Translations under genes and position numbers: made by a program | Shown here: positions 44,578 to 52,840 of the stretch, one piece after another | Layout of the letters: each line of letters begins with the position of its first letter | Position numbering within the stretch: the stretch's first letter is position 1 | The notes under the pieces: model-generated | What the model saw: only the letters and a program-made list of their open reading frames with translations | Databases searched by the model: none | What the model was told of the DNA's origin: nothing | Assembly (NCBI RefSeq): GCF_016865365.1 | Contig: NZ_AP024469.1 | Coordinates: forward strand, 4,494,501 to 4,558,500 | From: Geobacter sp. SVR | GTDB lineage: Bacteria > Desulfobacterota > Desulfuromonadia > Geobacterales > Pseudopelobacteraceae | Direction of reading: 5' to 3' | Length of the DNA stretch: 64,000 bases

Positions 44578-45097
44578 GTGGGTCGGGGCGCTTATCGGCA
44601 AAGGCCTTTTTAAGGGAGGTGATCAACTTCTTGCCCGGTGCCAGATACCAGAGAAAGCCGGCCGGCTTGTCCCTGTCCGGATCGAACTCCAAAGCAATGC
44701 ACGCCCCTTTTTTGGGTGAAATGACCCTTTCCCTGCGATCGAGCAGCGCGGCCACCAGCAAACCGAGCTGGGGTTCGTGGCCCACCAGCATGACCCGTTT
44801 GGCCTGACACTCCTTGAGGTGCGCGATCAGTTCGTTGATGTCGGCTCCGGGAGCAAGCAGTTCGCTGGCAACGATCACATTTCTGCGGCAGGCCTTTTCA
44901 GCCGCGATCTCGGCCGTCTGTACCGCACGGGTGAGCGGACTGGTGATGGTCAGCCGTGGCTTGGGCCCCAGCTTGGCGATTGCCGCGCTCATCTTCCCCG
45001 CCACGGAACGCCCCTTTTCTGTCAGGTAGCGCCATTCGTCCCGCAACGTTTCGCTTTCTTCCACTGCTTCGGCATGCCTCACAACGTACAGGACCAT
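44546..45097 (-). CDS. sixA: SixA-type phosphohistidine phosphatase (copy 1)
   Basis: A 183-residue histidine phosphatase: catalytic VVRHAEAVEESE (His about 8), SPLTRAVQTAEIAAEK (Arg/Thr site) and LVGHEPQLG with the second His (about 105). SixA removes phosphate from phosphohistidine proteins; in this operon with CHAD and ppx a role in polyphosphate or phosphosugar signalling is likely. It leads the operon, 70 bases after a promoter with an 11-base-period repeat upstream. A second SixA is encoded at 48022-48534. Confidence 0.9.
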   Translation of the reverse strand: MVLYVVRHAEAVEESETLRDEWRYLTEKGRSVAGKMSAAIAKLGPKPRLTITSPLTRAVQTAEIAAEKACRRNVIVASELLAPGADINELIAHLKECQAKRVMLVGHEPQLGLLVAALLDRRERVISPKKGACIALEFDPDRDKPAGFLWYLAPGKKLITSLKKAFADKRPDPHDSQAGTTAP

Positions 45098-45131
45098 GGT
45101 TCCACCTCCCGAGACCGTTAATGTGCGCCGC

Positions 45132-45191
45132 AGTATAATCCCGATTACGGTTATTGCAATACCTGCCGGAATTGTTAACAGAATTGTAACA
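45132..45191 (-). promoter_or_regulatory. candidate promoter with Pho-type repeat before sixA-CHAD-ppx
   Basis: On the minus strand TTGCAA (45159-45154), 16 bases, TATACT (45137-45132). About 16-32 bases further upstream TGTTA repeats with an 11-base period (45191-45175: TGTTACAATTCTGTTAACA), like the site at pstS. Confidence 0.5.
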
Positions 45192-45242
45192 TTCGGGTGG
45201 TTTTTCGCACGGGCGCTCGGCCATCTGATACCGCCAGAGGCG

Positions 45243-46853
45243 TCAGCGGAGCGGCTGGCTGCTGTGCGTGTCCGCCTGCAGATGGAAATTGCACAGGCTG
45301 GCGATCATGGAGGAGTCGGGGGTCGGATCGATGTGCGGTATCTTGGTCTGCCCTCCCAGCTTGCCCCGTTCCACCCGGGACCAGCGGTAAATGCCGTCTT
45401 CGGGGGTCAGCAGCACCTCCGGCGCCTGAATGCGCCCCTGGCTTCTGAAGGTGGCGTAATCGGCGTTCAGGCCGCACAGGGTCCCGTCCAGGATGCGGAT
45501 GGCGGCATCGATCCCCTCCCGGTCCCGATTCCGAACCGCCAGGACCCACTGGTGCCGGCGGTTTGGCACATCCGCACCCACCATGAATTCTCCCACCTGC
45601 CAGTCGGTTTCCCGGTTGAGCCGGGCAATGGCCTGTTCGACCTCTCCCTGGGTGACCTTTTCCTCAAGCTTGTCCAGAAAGCGGTCCCGGCCGGTGAACT
45701 CGATGAAGTGCGGCGACAGGGAGGTGAAGCGGATCGTATCGCCGATATGATAGCGCCACAGCCCCGAGCAGGTACTGAGGATGACCGCGTAGCGCTGTCC
45801 GAGCTCCACCTGTTCCAGGGGCACCGCCTCGGCATGGGGAGCGGGCCGGCCCTGAGCGTCCAAGTCCTCGAAGCGGACGAACTCGAAGAAAGTGCCGTAG
45901 TAAGGCGCCAACCGCATGCGCTCCTCACCGGGCTGCTGAAAGGCCATGAAAGCCTCGGAAGATGGCAGCAGCTCCAGCAGGTGCGGCAGGTCGCCGCCGA
46001 ACAGCTGCTCGAATTCGTGCCGGTAGGGGGCGAGGCTGGTGCCGCCGTGGATGATCAGTTCGAGATTCGGCAGCAGTTCCCGCAGGGGCTTACCGCCAAT
46101 CTCGGCGCAGTGTTTGAACAGGAGAATCATCCAGGGGGGCACTCCCGAGATGACCCGGATGCGGTCGTCAGCCAGCAGCAGTTCCGCCATGGCCTCCAGC
46201 TTCGCCTCCCAGGGGAGGGCCGAGACGGCCGGAGGCGGTTCCACGAAGGACGTCAGGTACCAGGGACGGAAACGGAGCGTCAGGGCGCTCATGTCGCCGG
46301 ACCAGGTTCCGCGCTCCACTTCGGTCAAGCTGGTGGACCCGGACATGTAGAGGATCTTCCCGGACAGGATCCGCGACCGGGGGTGGGCAGCCAGATAGCA
46401 CGAGATCAGGTCAAGGGCGGCGCAACGATTGGCAGCGAACATCTCCTCCGAAAAGGGGATGAATTTGGTGGGCGCCGTTGTGCCGGATGTCTCGCAGAAC
46501 ATCCTGATGGTGCCGGGCCAGGTAACATTGTCCAGGCCCGGTGCCGAGAGGCCGGCACCAGAGGCGGGGCGGCCGCGATAAAAGTAATCGCGCGCGAACT
46601 CCCCGTACGATCGGATCGGCACCTGCTTCCGGTAGAGCCGGTACGCAACGTCGAAGGGCAGATAGTGCAAAGCGCCGAAGTCATGGTCGCTGCCGAAGCG
46701 GGTGGCTGCCGCCGTTTCCAGCAGCGTGCGAAAGATTCGACGCTGCGCTTCCAGCGGATCCAGGCGGTTGAAACGATCGGCCCGCCGTGTGGCCTGTTCC
46801 CGCAACAGCTTCTGCAGCCAGGCGCTGTCCTGAATTCTTGTGACCAATGACAT
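45243..46853 (-). CDS. GH3-family acyl-adenylate / amide synthetase-like protein
   Basis: A 536-residue protein of the GH3 auxin-responsive family, an ANL-type adenylating fold: FCETSGTTAPTKFIPFSEEM (ATP-binding loop, about 118-135), YMSGSTSLTEV, GTSLAPYRHEFEQLFGG and GLWRYHIGDTIRF (about 357, adenylate site), then a C-terminal domain. Plant GH3 joins amino acids to plant hormones; bacterial members are poorly known. ATG follows the stop of the upstream alpha/beta hydrolase directly, so the two are coupled. The acid and amine it joins cannot be named. Confidence 0.88.
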   Translation of the reverse strand: MSLVTRIQDSAWLQKLLREQATRRADRFNRLDPLEAQRRIFRTLLETAAATRFGSDHDFGALHYLPFDVAYRLYRKQVPIRSYGEFARDYFYRGRPASGAGLSAPGLDNVTWPGTIRMFCETSGTTAPTKFIPFSEEMFAANRCAALDLISCYLAAHPRSRILSGKILYMSGSTSLTEVERGTWSGDMSALTLRFRPWYLTSFVEPPPAVSALPWEAKLEAMAELLLADDRIRVISGVPPWMILLFKHCAEIGGKPLRELLPNLELIIHGGTSLAPYRHEFEQLFGGDLPHLLELLPSSEAFMAFQQPGEERMRLAPYYGTFFEFVRFEDLDAQGRPAPHAEAVPLEQVELGQRYAVILSTCSGLWRYHIGDTIRFTSLSPHFIEFTGRDRFLDKLEEKVTQGEVEQAIARLNRETDWQVGEFMVGADVPNRRHQWVLAVRNRDREGIDAAIRILDGTLCGLNADYATFRSQGRIQAPEVLLTPEDGIYRWSRVERGKLGGQTKIPHIDPTPDSSMIASLCNFHLQADTHSSQPLR

Positions 46854-47930
46854 CTATACCGCCAGGTGCAGCCGCGGATAGAGCAGTTTGTCGCACCAGC
46901 TCTCCAGCAGTCTGTTATAGGCTTCATGGTGGAAAATCAACGATGCGTGGGCGACACTGTCACCTTCAACAGGCGATTTTACCGTTTTTACCCGGCAGTA
47001 GGGGAATATGCGGGTGAAAAGCGCCGCCTCGCTGAATAGCTGCAAAGTTGGCGACGACGGCACCAGGATATCTGATTCGTTCTGCGCCATGAGCACCAGC
47101 ACCGGGCCGGAAAAGAGCGTGCTTGTCAGGAGCGGAAAGCGGAAATCCCGCAATGCCGCCACCCTTTCGAATCCGCCCCGCGCCGTCGTATATTCGATCA
47201 CGTCGTTGATCTTCTTCCTGATTGCAAGGTGACGGACGCTGAGGGTGCGGTTCTCGGCCCCGGCGTTGAACAGCGCCTGGAAGCAGCGCCGCGAACGCTC
47301 GATATGTCTGTCCACGTCGCTCCCGTTAGCCGGATCGGCTGCTACGATCTTCTTGAGGTTGCTTTCCAGCATCCTCACGCCGTCGTGCTTCCGGTCACCC
47401 GGCCTGATCAGGTCAGCGGTGGTGATCACCGGGCTCACCAGGATCAGGCCGCGGATGCTTCCATGCACCTGCTCGTCGGCCTGCCGCAGAAAGTTGGAGA
47501 GCAGACCGCAGCCGAAACTGACTGCCATGATCAGCGGCTTCTGTCCTTTGTGTGCCAATTCCTCGATCAGATCGGTGAGCTGCGCGGTGAACATCTCCAG
47601 GCAGAATCCGTTGCGGGAATAGTTCAGGTAGTAGATCGATCCGTGCTGCCGCAGCAATTTGCGCTGGAACTCGACGGTTTCGGTTGCATCCGGTACGAAT
47701 CCCCCCAGTACGATGGTCGGCACGCTACCGGCGCCCTTTTCACGGAACAGCTGGCAGCGCGTGCGGTGGGCATCCTGATTTCGAGCAAGCTCCGCAAACT
47801 CGCGCCGGCGATTTCCGGGTGCAAACGGTTTGATCGAGATGCCGCGCATGAAACCTGCAGCAGCCGTAAACGCGGATACCACCGGACGAATGTCCTTCAC
47901 AGCCCCAAGCTTTGCCCCCCTGCCGCCCAT
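46854..47930 (-). CDS. alpha/beta-hydrolase fold protein
   Basis: A 358-residue protein with the hydrolase pattern: oxyanion region VLGGFVPDATE (about 74), nucleophile in IMAVSFGCGLLSNFL (Ser about 137), VLVLMAQNESDILVP (acid region) and late VAHASLIFHHEAYN (His region). It could be an esterase or thioesterase. ATG at 47930 has GGAGG six bases ahead; an ATG four codons earlier overlaps that site. It is directly coupled to the GH3-like gene, so they probably act on the same substrate, for example making and hydrolysing an acyl amide or ester. Confidence 0.8.
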   Translation of the reverse strand: MGGRGAKLGAVKDIRPVVSAFTAAAGFMRGISIKPFAPGNRRREFAELARNQDAHRTRCQLFREKGAGSVPTIVLGGFVPDATETVEFQRKLLRQHGSIYYLNYSRNGFCLEMFTAQLTDLIEELAHKGQKPLIMAVSFGCGLLSNFLRQADEQVHGSIRGLILVSPVITTADLIRPGDRKHDGVRMLESNLKKIVAADPANGSDVDRHIERSRRCFQALFNAGAENRTLSVRHLAIRKKINDVIEYTTARGGFERVAALRDFRFPLLTSTLFSGPVLVLMAQNESDILVPSSPTLQLFSEAALFTRIFPYCRVKTVKSPVEGDSVAHASLIFHHEAYNRLLESWCDKLLYPRLHLAV

Positions 47931-48021
47931 ATGCCCTCCCATCCTGGTTTGGAAGGCAGCCTAGCACGGCAGGGCTACAGTCATATTGCAGCCAGGTGAA
48001 AGCTGTGAAAATTATGCCGCA

Positions 48022-48534
48022 TCATGCAGTTGCCATAAAAGCCTTCTTGACCGATTTCAGCGGCTTCTTTCCGGGGGTGACGTAGGAGTAAAAAGCAGCC
48101 GGATTTTCTGGTCTGGTCTGGTTGACCTCCAGCACGACACAACCGGCCTTTTTGAGCTGGATCTCCTCGTGCTGCAGCAGCCGGGCCACAAGTGCGCTGA
48201 GCTGCGGCTCGTGCCCCACTACCATGATGCTTCTGGTGCCGCTGCCGCGCTCCAGCAGGAACCGGACCAGTTGCTCGACGGCGGCATTCGGCAGCAGCAG
48301 CCCACTGATTTCCAGCGAGCATTTGCGCCCGCACTTTTCCGCCACGATCTGGGCCGTCTGTACCGCCCGTACCAGGGGACTGCTGATGATGGTGCAGGAC
48401 TTGCCGCTTTCGGGCAGTCGCCTGGCCACCCCCTCGATCGTCTCTCTCCCCTTGTCGGTCAAGTAACGCCATTCCTCGGGCAAGGTCGCGCTCGCCTCGA
48501 CCGCTTCGGCATGCCTGATGATATATAACACCAT
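48022..48534 (-). CDS. SixA-type phosphohistidine phosphatase (copy 2)
   Basis: A 170-residue paralogue of the SixA at 44546-45097: MVLYIIRHAEAVEASAT, SPLVRAVQTAQIVAEK and VVGHEPQLSALVARLL are nearly identical motifs. ATG at 48534 has GGAGG about five bases ahead; a start four codons earlier is in frame. It lies 91 bases upstream of the hydrolase/GH3 pair on the same strand, and they may share a transcript. Which phosphoprotein it serves is unknown. Confidence 0.9.
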   Translation of the reverse strand: MVLYIIRHAEAVEASATLPEEWRYLTDKGRETIEGVARRLPESGKSCTIISSPLVRAVQTAQIVAEKCGRKCSLEISGLLLPNAAVEQLVRFLLERGSGTRSIMVVGHEPQLSALVARLLQHEEIQLKKAGCVVLEVNQTRPENPAAFYSYVTPGKKPLKSVKKAFMATA

Positions 48535-48719
48535 CGCATCCTCCATTTGCGCCGTAATGTGCTGATACCAGGCCCTCTGCCGCCCGCCCTGGAATGATTG
48601 CCCTTTCCCGGTTCGGCATCTGCGGCAGATTATTCAAAGTATAACGCATCTGCGGCAGCATGCAGGAAAGCGCCGCATGACACATGTGCCACTGCGGTGG
48701 GCGTAAAAAATTATCTTGT

Positions 48720-48748
48720 TTGAGTCTGAAAATGATTTGAGGTATCAT
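48720..48748 (+). promoter_or_regulatory. sigma-70 type promoter of ssb
   Basis: TTGAGT (48720-48725), 17 bases, TATCAT (48743-48748), about 67 bases before the ssb start. Confidence 0.5.
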
Positions 48749-48815
48749 GCCTCTCCAATCGATCCGCACCCATCAGACAGCACCTGATGTGCACCATAAA
48801 AAAGGAGTTCACCCT

Positions 48816-49235
48816 ATGGCAAGTCTTAACAAAGTCATGTTGATCGGAAATCTCGGCAAGGATCCGGAAGTGCGCTACACCGCCTCGGGACAAGCCGTAG
48901 CAGGTTTTTCACTCGCCACCAGCGAGAAGTTCAAAAGCAAGTCAGGTGACTGGGAGGAGCGCACCGAGTGGCACAACATCACTCTGTGGGGCAAACTGGC
49001 GGAGATTGCCGGCGAATATCTCTCCAAGGGCAAGACGGTCTACATCGAGGGGCGCCTGCAGACCCGCAAGTGGCAGGACAAAAGCGGCAACGACCGCTAC
49101 ACGACCGAGATCGTCGGCGACAAGATGCAGATGCTCTCCGGCAAAGGGGAACGGCGCAGCGAGACCTCTTCCGCTCCTTCAGCCGGCGGCAGTTACGACG
49201 AGCCCCCCTTCCAGGACGACGACATCCCGTTCTAG
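48816..49235 (+). CDS. ssb: single-stranded DNA-binding protein
   Basis: A 139-residue SSB: OB-fold (1-105) with [45 protein letters not shown] and [11 protein letters not shown], a short Gly/Ser linker and the acidic tip DDDIPF that contacts replication and repair proteins. AAAGGAG nine bases ahead fixes ATG 48816. It has its own promoter and terminator. Confidence 0.97.
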   Translation: MASLNKVMLIGNLGKDPEVRYTASGQAVAGFSLATSEKFKSKSGDWEERTEWHNITLWGKLAEIAGEYLSKGKTVYIEGRLQTRKWQDKSGNDRYTTEIVGDKMQMLSGKGERRSETSSAPSAGGSYDEPPFQDDDIPF

Positions 49236-49273
49236 GGACCGGTGGAACAGACAAAGGATTGATCCATAATTTC

Positions 49274-49306
49274 GGCCGCAAATCTCAGGGTTTACGGCCA
49301 TTTTTT
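49274..49306 (+). terminator. rho-independent terminator of ssb
   Basis: GGCCGCAAA and TTTACGGCC form a stem with one mismatch, followed by ATTTTTT. Confidence 0.75.
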
Positions 49307-49520
49307 CTGTCCTTACTCGGCAGAAGCCGGCATGCCGTCCCCGCGGCACCTATGAGTACGCCGGCAAACAATTATTTTTTACCAATCATTGTAACCTTTT
49401 GTGCCGCAGCACCGTTTTTCATGCAGAAAGCCACCTGTTCGGCCGACACCGGCAGAACCGCCACGGCGCCCAAATCGGGGAACAACTCCGGTTTTTGACA
49501 GTAGATGGGGGGATAAGAAC

Positions 49521-50456
49521 ATGAGATACACCTATAAATTGACGCCATTTTTCATGCTGTTGGCACTGAATGGTTGCGCAACCCTTCCGACGGGTCCGAG
49601 CGTAAACGTTCTGCCTACCAGCGGAAAATCGTTCGATGTATTCCGGGCTGAAGACGCGACCTGCAGACAATGGGCGGACCAGCAGATTGGCGGGCCGGCC
49701 CAGCAGACCTATGAAAAGAATGTCGCTACCGGAGCCGTCGCAGGTACCGCCATCGGAACGGGACTGGGGGCGGCCATAGGTTCAGGCTCCGGTCACACCG
49801 GCGCAGGTGCCCTGATCGGAGCTGCCAGCGGTCTTCTGGTCGGATCGGCTGTCGGTTCCGATTCGGGCCGTGTTTATGGCATGGAAGCCCAGCGGCGGTA
49901 CGACAACAGCTACATCCAGTGCATGTACTCCTATGGGAATCAGGTACCCGGCTACCGGCCCACTGTCGTCGTTCATCAGCCCGCTGTCATCGCTCCTCCC
50001 CCTCCGCCTCCTGCGCCCGTTGCCGTCACTCCTCCGCCTCCTCCCCCCACGGTCGTGACGCAGGCCACCATACCTCCCGTTGAAACCCCGCTTCCACCTC
50101 CCCCCGAAGTGCTGCCGGATCCGCAACTGTATCCGCCTGCACCGGAGATCTACGTCGAACGTGCGCCGCAGTTCATCTACTCCCCTGCATTGGGGCTGTA
50201 CGTGGCGGTCGGGGTGCCGTACGACCTGGTCTATACCGGAGCCGAGTACTTTTATTTCTACGGTGGGCGCTGGTATCGGGGCCCTTATTACAACGGTCCC
50301 TGGGTGCTTGCCGTCCGGAGATACTACCCGCCGGTCCTGCTCCGGTATAATATCGGCAGAATCCACCATTTCCGCGATCTGGAATTCAGGCGTTACGAAC
50401 ACGACAAAGCCCATTATGACGGGCGGTTCCACTACCCCGAATTTCGGCGCAGATAG
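49521..50456 (+). CDS. glycine-zipper lipoprotein
   Basis: A 311-residue protein: lipoprotein signal ending LALNGC (Cys about 20), a soluble part, then a glycine-zipper membrane hairpin (about 75-115, GAVAGTAIGTGLGAAIGSGSG type with small residues every fourth place), a Pro-rich stretch (about 150-200, PPPPPPAPVAVTPPPPPP type) and a Tyr/Arg-rich C-terminus (YFYFYGGRWYRGPYY). Glycine-zipper lipoproteins occur in the outer membrane and are stress-linked. GGGGGGATAAG lies ahead of ATG. It is followed by a membrane-protein gene on the same strand. Confidence 0.8.
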   Translation: MRYTYKLTPFFMLLALNGCATLPTGPSVNVLPTSGKSFDVFRAEDATCRQWADQQIGGPAQQTYEKNVATGAVAGTAIGTGLGAAIGSGSGHTGAGALIGAASGLLVGSAVGSDSGRVYGMEAQRRYDNSYIQCMYSYGNQVPGYRPTVVVHQPAVIAPPPPPPAPVAVTPPPPPPTVVTQATIPPVETPLPPPPEVLPDPQLYPPAPEIYVERAPQFIYSPALGLYVAVGVPYDLVYTGAEYFYFYGGRWYRGPYYNGPWVLAVRRYYPPVLLRYNIGRIHHFRDLEFRRYEHDKAHYDGRFHYPEFRRR

Positions 50457-50525
50457 TAGGTCGTCACCATCGATGCGGAACCGGGCAGCATCCGAGCACC
50501 TATTTTTCAGGGGGGATGGCCATAC

Positions 50526-50864
50526 ATGCGAGATTCCGGAACGTACCGCAGGTCCTATTTTATAAAGGCGCTGATACTTACCACGATCATCGTTTCGATC
50601 TTGGGATACGTCGACTTCATCACCGGTGAGATCTCGATAGACATACTGTACATATTCTGTCTGTGCGCAGTTACCTGGTATACAAACAGACTGATAGGCA
50701 TGATCTGCATCCTGGAATTCATTTTGGCCAAAACAACGGCCGATTATTACGATCAGGTAAAAATCGGCTCTCACCTTTATGAATGGAACACCTTCAACTA
50801 CGTTGTCATGTACGTCGTAATCTGCCTGTGCGTCGGAAAACTGAAAAAATCCCTTTACCGATAG
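50526..50864 (+). CDS. small multi-pass membrane protein, MASE-like
   Basis: A 112-residue protein with about three or four membrane segments (about 14-30, 38-58, 88-106). The opening GYVDFITGEISIDILYIFCL recalls the N-terminal membrane sensor part of Geobacter kinases and diguanylate cyclases, which have GYxDxxTGxExS. Here no catalytic domain follows: the frame ends and a hairpin comes next. It could be an orphan or decayed sensor domain, or a separate subunit. Confidence 0.65.
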   Translation: MRDSGTYRRSYFIKALILTTIIVSILGYVDFITGEISIDILYIFCLCAVTWYTNRLIGMICILEFILAKTTADYYDQVKIGSHLYEWNTFNYVVMYVVICLCVGKLKKSLYR

Positions 50865-50874
50865 CCTGAGTCCC

Positions 50875-50902
50875 GCCCGCCGCGATCTCGGAAGCGGCGG
50901 GC
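50875..50902 (+). terminator. hairpin after the MASE-like gene
   Basis: GCCCGCCGC and GCGGCGGGC form a perfect nine-base stem around ATCTCGGAA-type loop; no U-run follows. Confidence 0.5.
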
Positions 50903-51120
50903 ATTCGGAGGCTCGGAATCTGTTGCAGGCCTGCGACTCCCTGGTGTAAGATTCCAGTCATACCGCGTTCGCGGTTGAAATCCACACGTCCCGGTCGAGG
51001 TTCCGTATCAAAGATCTTTCCCGGCTGATCGCCTACATCCGGTCACTCGCCTGGCGCTATGCAGGCGGAGCCCTCTTCCTTCTCGCCACCAACGCCTTCA
51101 GTCTGCTGATCCCCTGGTTC

Positions 51121-52740
51121 ATGAAGCTGGCAGTGGAAGCGCTGCAGAACCCGGCCAAGGCTCCCTACTCACCGACCGCATGCGCCATGATCATCGTGGC
51201 CCTGGCTACTGTTCACTGCATCACCCGCATCTTCTCCCGTACATTGATCCTGAACGCCGCCCGGATCATCGAATTCAGGATCCGCGACGACCTGTTCCGG
51301 CGGCTGCTGCTCCTGGACCAGCATTTCTTCTCGGGCAGCAGGACCGGCGACATCCTCTCCCGCTTTTCGAACGACCTGACCAACGTGCGCATGCTGACCG
51401 GCTTCGGCGTGATGAGCACGGTCAATACACTGATCCTGTACCTGGCTGCCGTTACGCTGATGGCCCGCATCCATCCCTGGCTGACCGTCTGCGCCATTGC
51501 CCCCTTTCCGGTGGTGGTGCTGGTGGTCAAAAAGGTAAGCCACCACATGTTCAGGCGTTCGCTACAATCCCAGGAGGAACTGGCCCGGCTGACTAGCATG
51601 GCGGAAGAGTCGATTTCATCGGTACGGCTGATCAGATCCTACTGCCGGGAAGAGCATTTCGAAGGGCTGTTCGGCGAACTCGGCAACCGATATCTGGCCC
51701 ACAACCTCGGCATCGCCCGTCTGCGCGGGCTGGTCATCCCGATCATGGCCCTGGGCACCGGGGCCGGCACTTTGGTGGTGCTCTTCATGGGGGGGCGCCT
51801 TGTCATCGACGGCGCAATTACACTGGGCGACTTCGTGGCCTTCAGCGGATATCTGGCGATGCTGGTCTGGCCCACCGTCATGATGGGCTGGATTCTGACC
51901 CTGGTGCAGCGTGGAGCTGCCTCGATGTCGCGCCTGGCTACGATCATGGAGGCCGATCCGGCCGTGGCCGATGCTCCCGGGGCGATCGAGGTGCCGGAGA
52001 TCCGGGGAGCCATCGAGCTGCGCAGCCTCAGCTTCGCCTACGGCGACACCCGGGTCCTGGACGGCATCTCCTGTTCCATTGCAGCAGGGGAGCGCATCGG
52101 CATCACCGGTGCGGTGGGCAGCGGCAAGTCCACCCTGCTCAGGCTGATTCCGCGCCTGCTGCAGGTTGAAAACGGCATGATCCTGATCGACGGACACGAT
52201 ATCAACCAGGTCAGCCTGATGAGCCTGCGCGGCCAGATAGGCTATGTGCCGCAGGAAAGCTTCCTGTTCTCACGTAGCATCCGCGATAATATCACCTATG
52301 GTTACGAGGGAACGGGCGATGTCGAGCAGGTGGCCCGCACGGCAGGCCTGATGGAGGATCTGGAGAAATTCAGGGAGGGGCTGGACACGCTCGTGGGAGA
52401 AAAAGGGGTTGCCCTGTCAGGCGGGCAGAAGCAGCGGCTGTCGATCGCCCGGGCCCTTTTGCCCGACCCGCGCATCCTGCTTCTGGACGATCCGCTCTCT
52501 GCCGTGGATGCCGGACGGGAAGAGGAGATCCTCGCTGAATTGGGACGTTTTTACAGCAACCGCACCGTGCTGATCGTCTCTCAGCGGGTCTCGGCCTTTA
52601 GAGATTGCGACCGGGTGCTGGTGCTGAAAAACGGCAGGATTGCCGAGCAGGGGAGTCCGGCCCACCTGCTGTCCCTGGGGGGGATATATGCCGATATGCA
52701 CCGCATGCAGCGGCTGGAAGAAGAGCTGGGAAGCGGGTAG
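51121..52740 (+). CDS. ABC exporter, fused permease-ATPase (MdlB/MsbA-type); N-terminus uncertain
   Basis: A half-transporter of at least 539 residues: four or five membrane segments to about 270, then an ATPase domain with Walker A GAVGSGKSTLL, Q-loop YVPQESFLFS, signature LSGGQKQRLSIARAL, Walker B ILLLDDPLSAVD and switch region IVSQRVSAFRDCDRV. The frame is open 171 bases before this ATG, and residues translated there (RLIAYIRSLAWRYAGGALFL, then AFSLLIPWF) are the expected first membrane helix, but no ATG, GTG or TTG exists there. True start may be a rare codon such as ATC at 51007 (AGG six bases ahead), or the N-terminus is damaged. Confidence 0.85.
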   Translation: MKLAVEALQNPAKAPYSPTACAMIIVALATVHCITRIFSRTLILNAARIIEFRIRDDLFRRLLLLDQHFFSGSRTGDILSRFSNDLTNVRMLTGFGVMSTVNTLILYLAAVTLMARIHPWLTVCAIAPFPVVVLVVKKVSHHMFRRSLQSQEELARLTSMAEESISSVRLIRSYCREEHFEGLFGELGNRYLAHNLGIARLRGLVIPIMALGTGAGTLVVLFMGGRLVIDGAITLGDFVAFSGYLAMLVWPTVMMGWILTLVQRGAASMSRLATIMEADPAVADAPGAIEVPEIRGAIELRSLSFAYGDTRVLDGISCSIAAGERIGITGAVGSGKSTLLRLIPRLLQVENGMILIDGHDINQVSLMSLRGQIGYVPQESFLFSRSIRDNITYGYEGTGDVEQVARTAGLMEDLEKFREGLDTLVGEKGVALSGGQKQRLSIARALLPDPRILLLDDPLSAVDAGREEEILAELGRFYSNRTVLIVSQRVSAFRDCDRVLVLKNGRIAEQGSPAHLLSLGGIYADMHRMQRLEEELGSG

Positions 52741-52752
52741 AACCAGGGATCG

Positions 52753-52830
52753 GGGACCGGTGATCAGGGACCGGTGAAACCTTCACCTGTCACTGGTTTC
52801 CGGTTTTCCCGATCCCTGATCACCGGTCCC
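52753..52830. repeat. palindromic intergenic element, probable bidirectional terminator
   Basis: GGGACCGGTGATCAGGGA (52753-52770) is repeated exactly inverted at 52813-52830, and GGGACC / GGTCCC pieces recur on both flanks. It lies between the convergent ABC exporter and Omp85-like genes. Confidence 0.75.
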
Positions 52831-52840
52831 TGGTCCCTGA

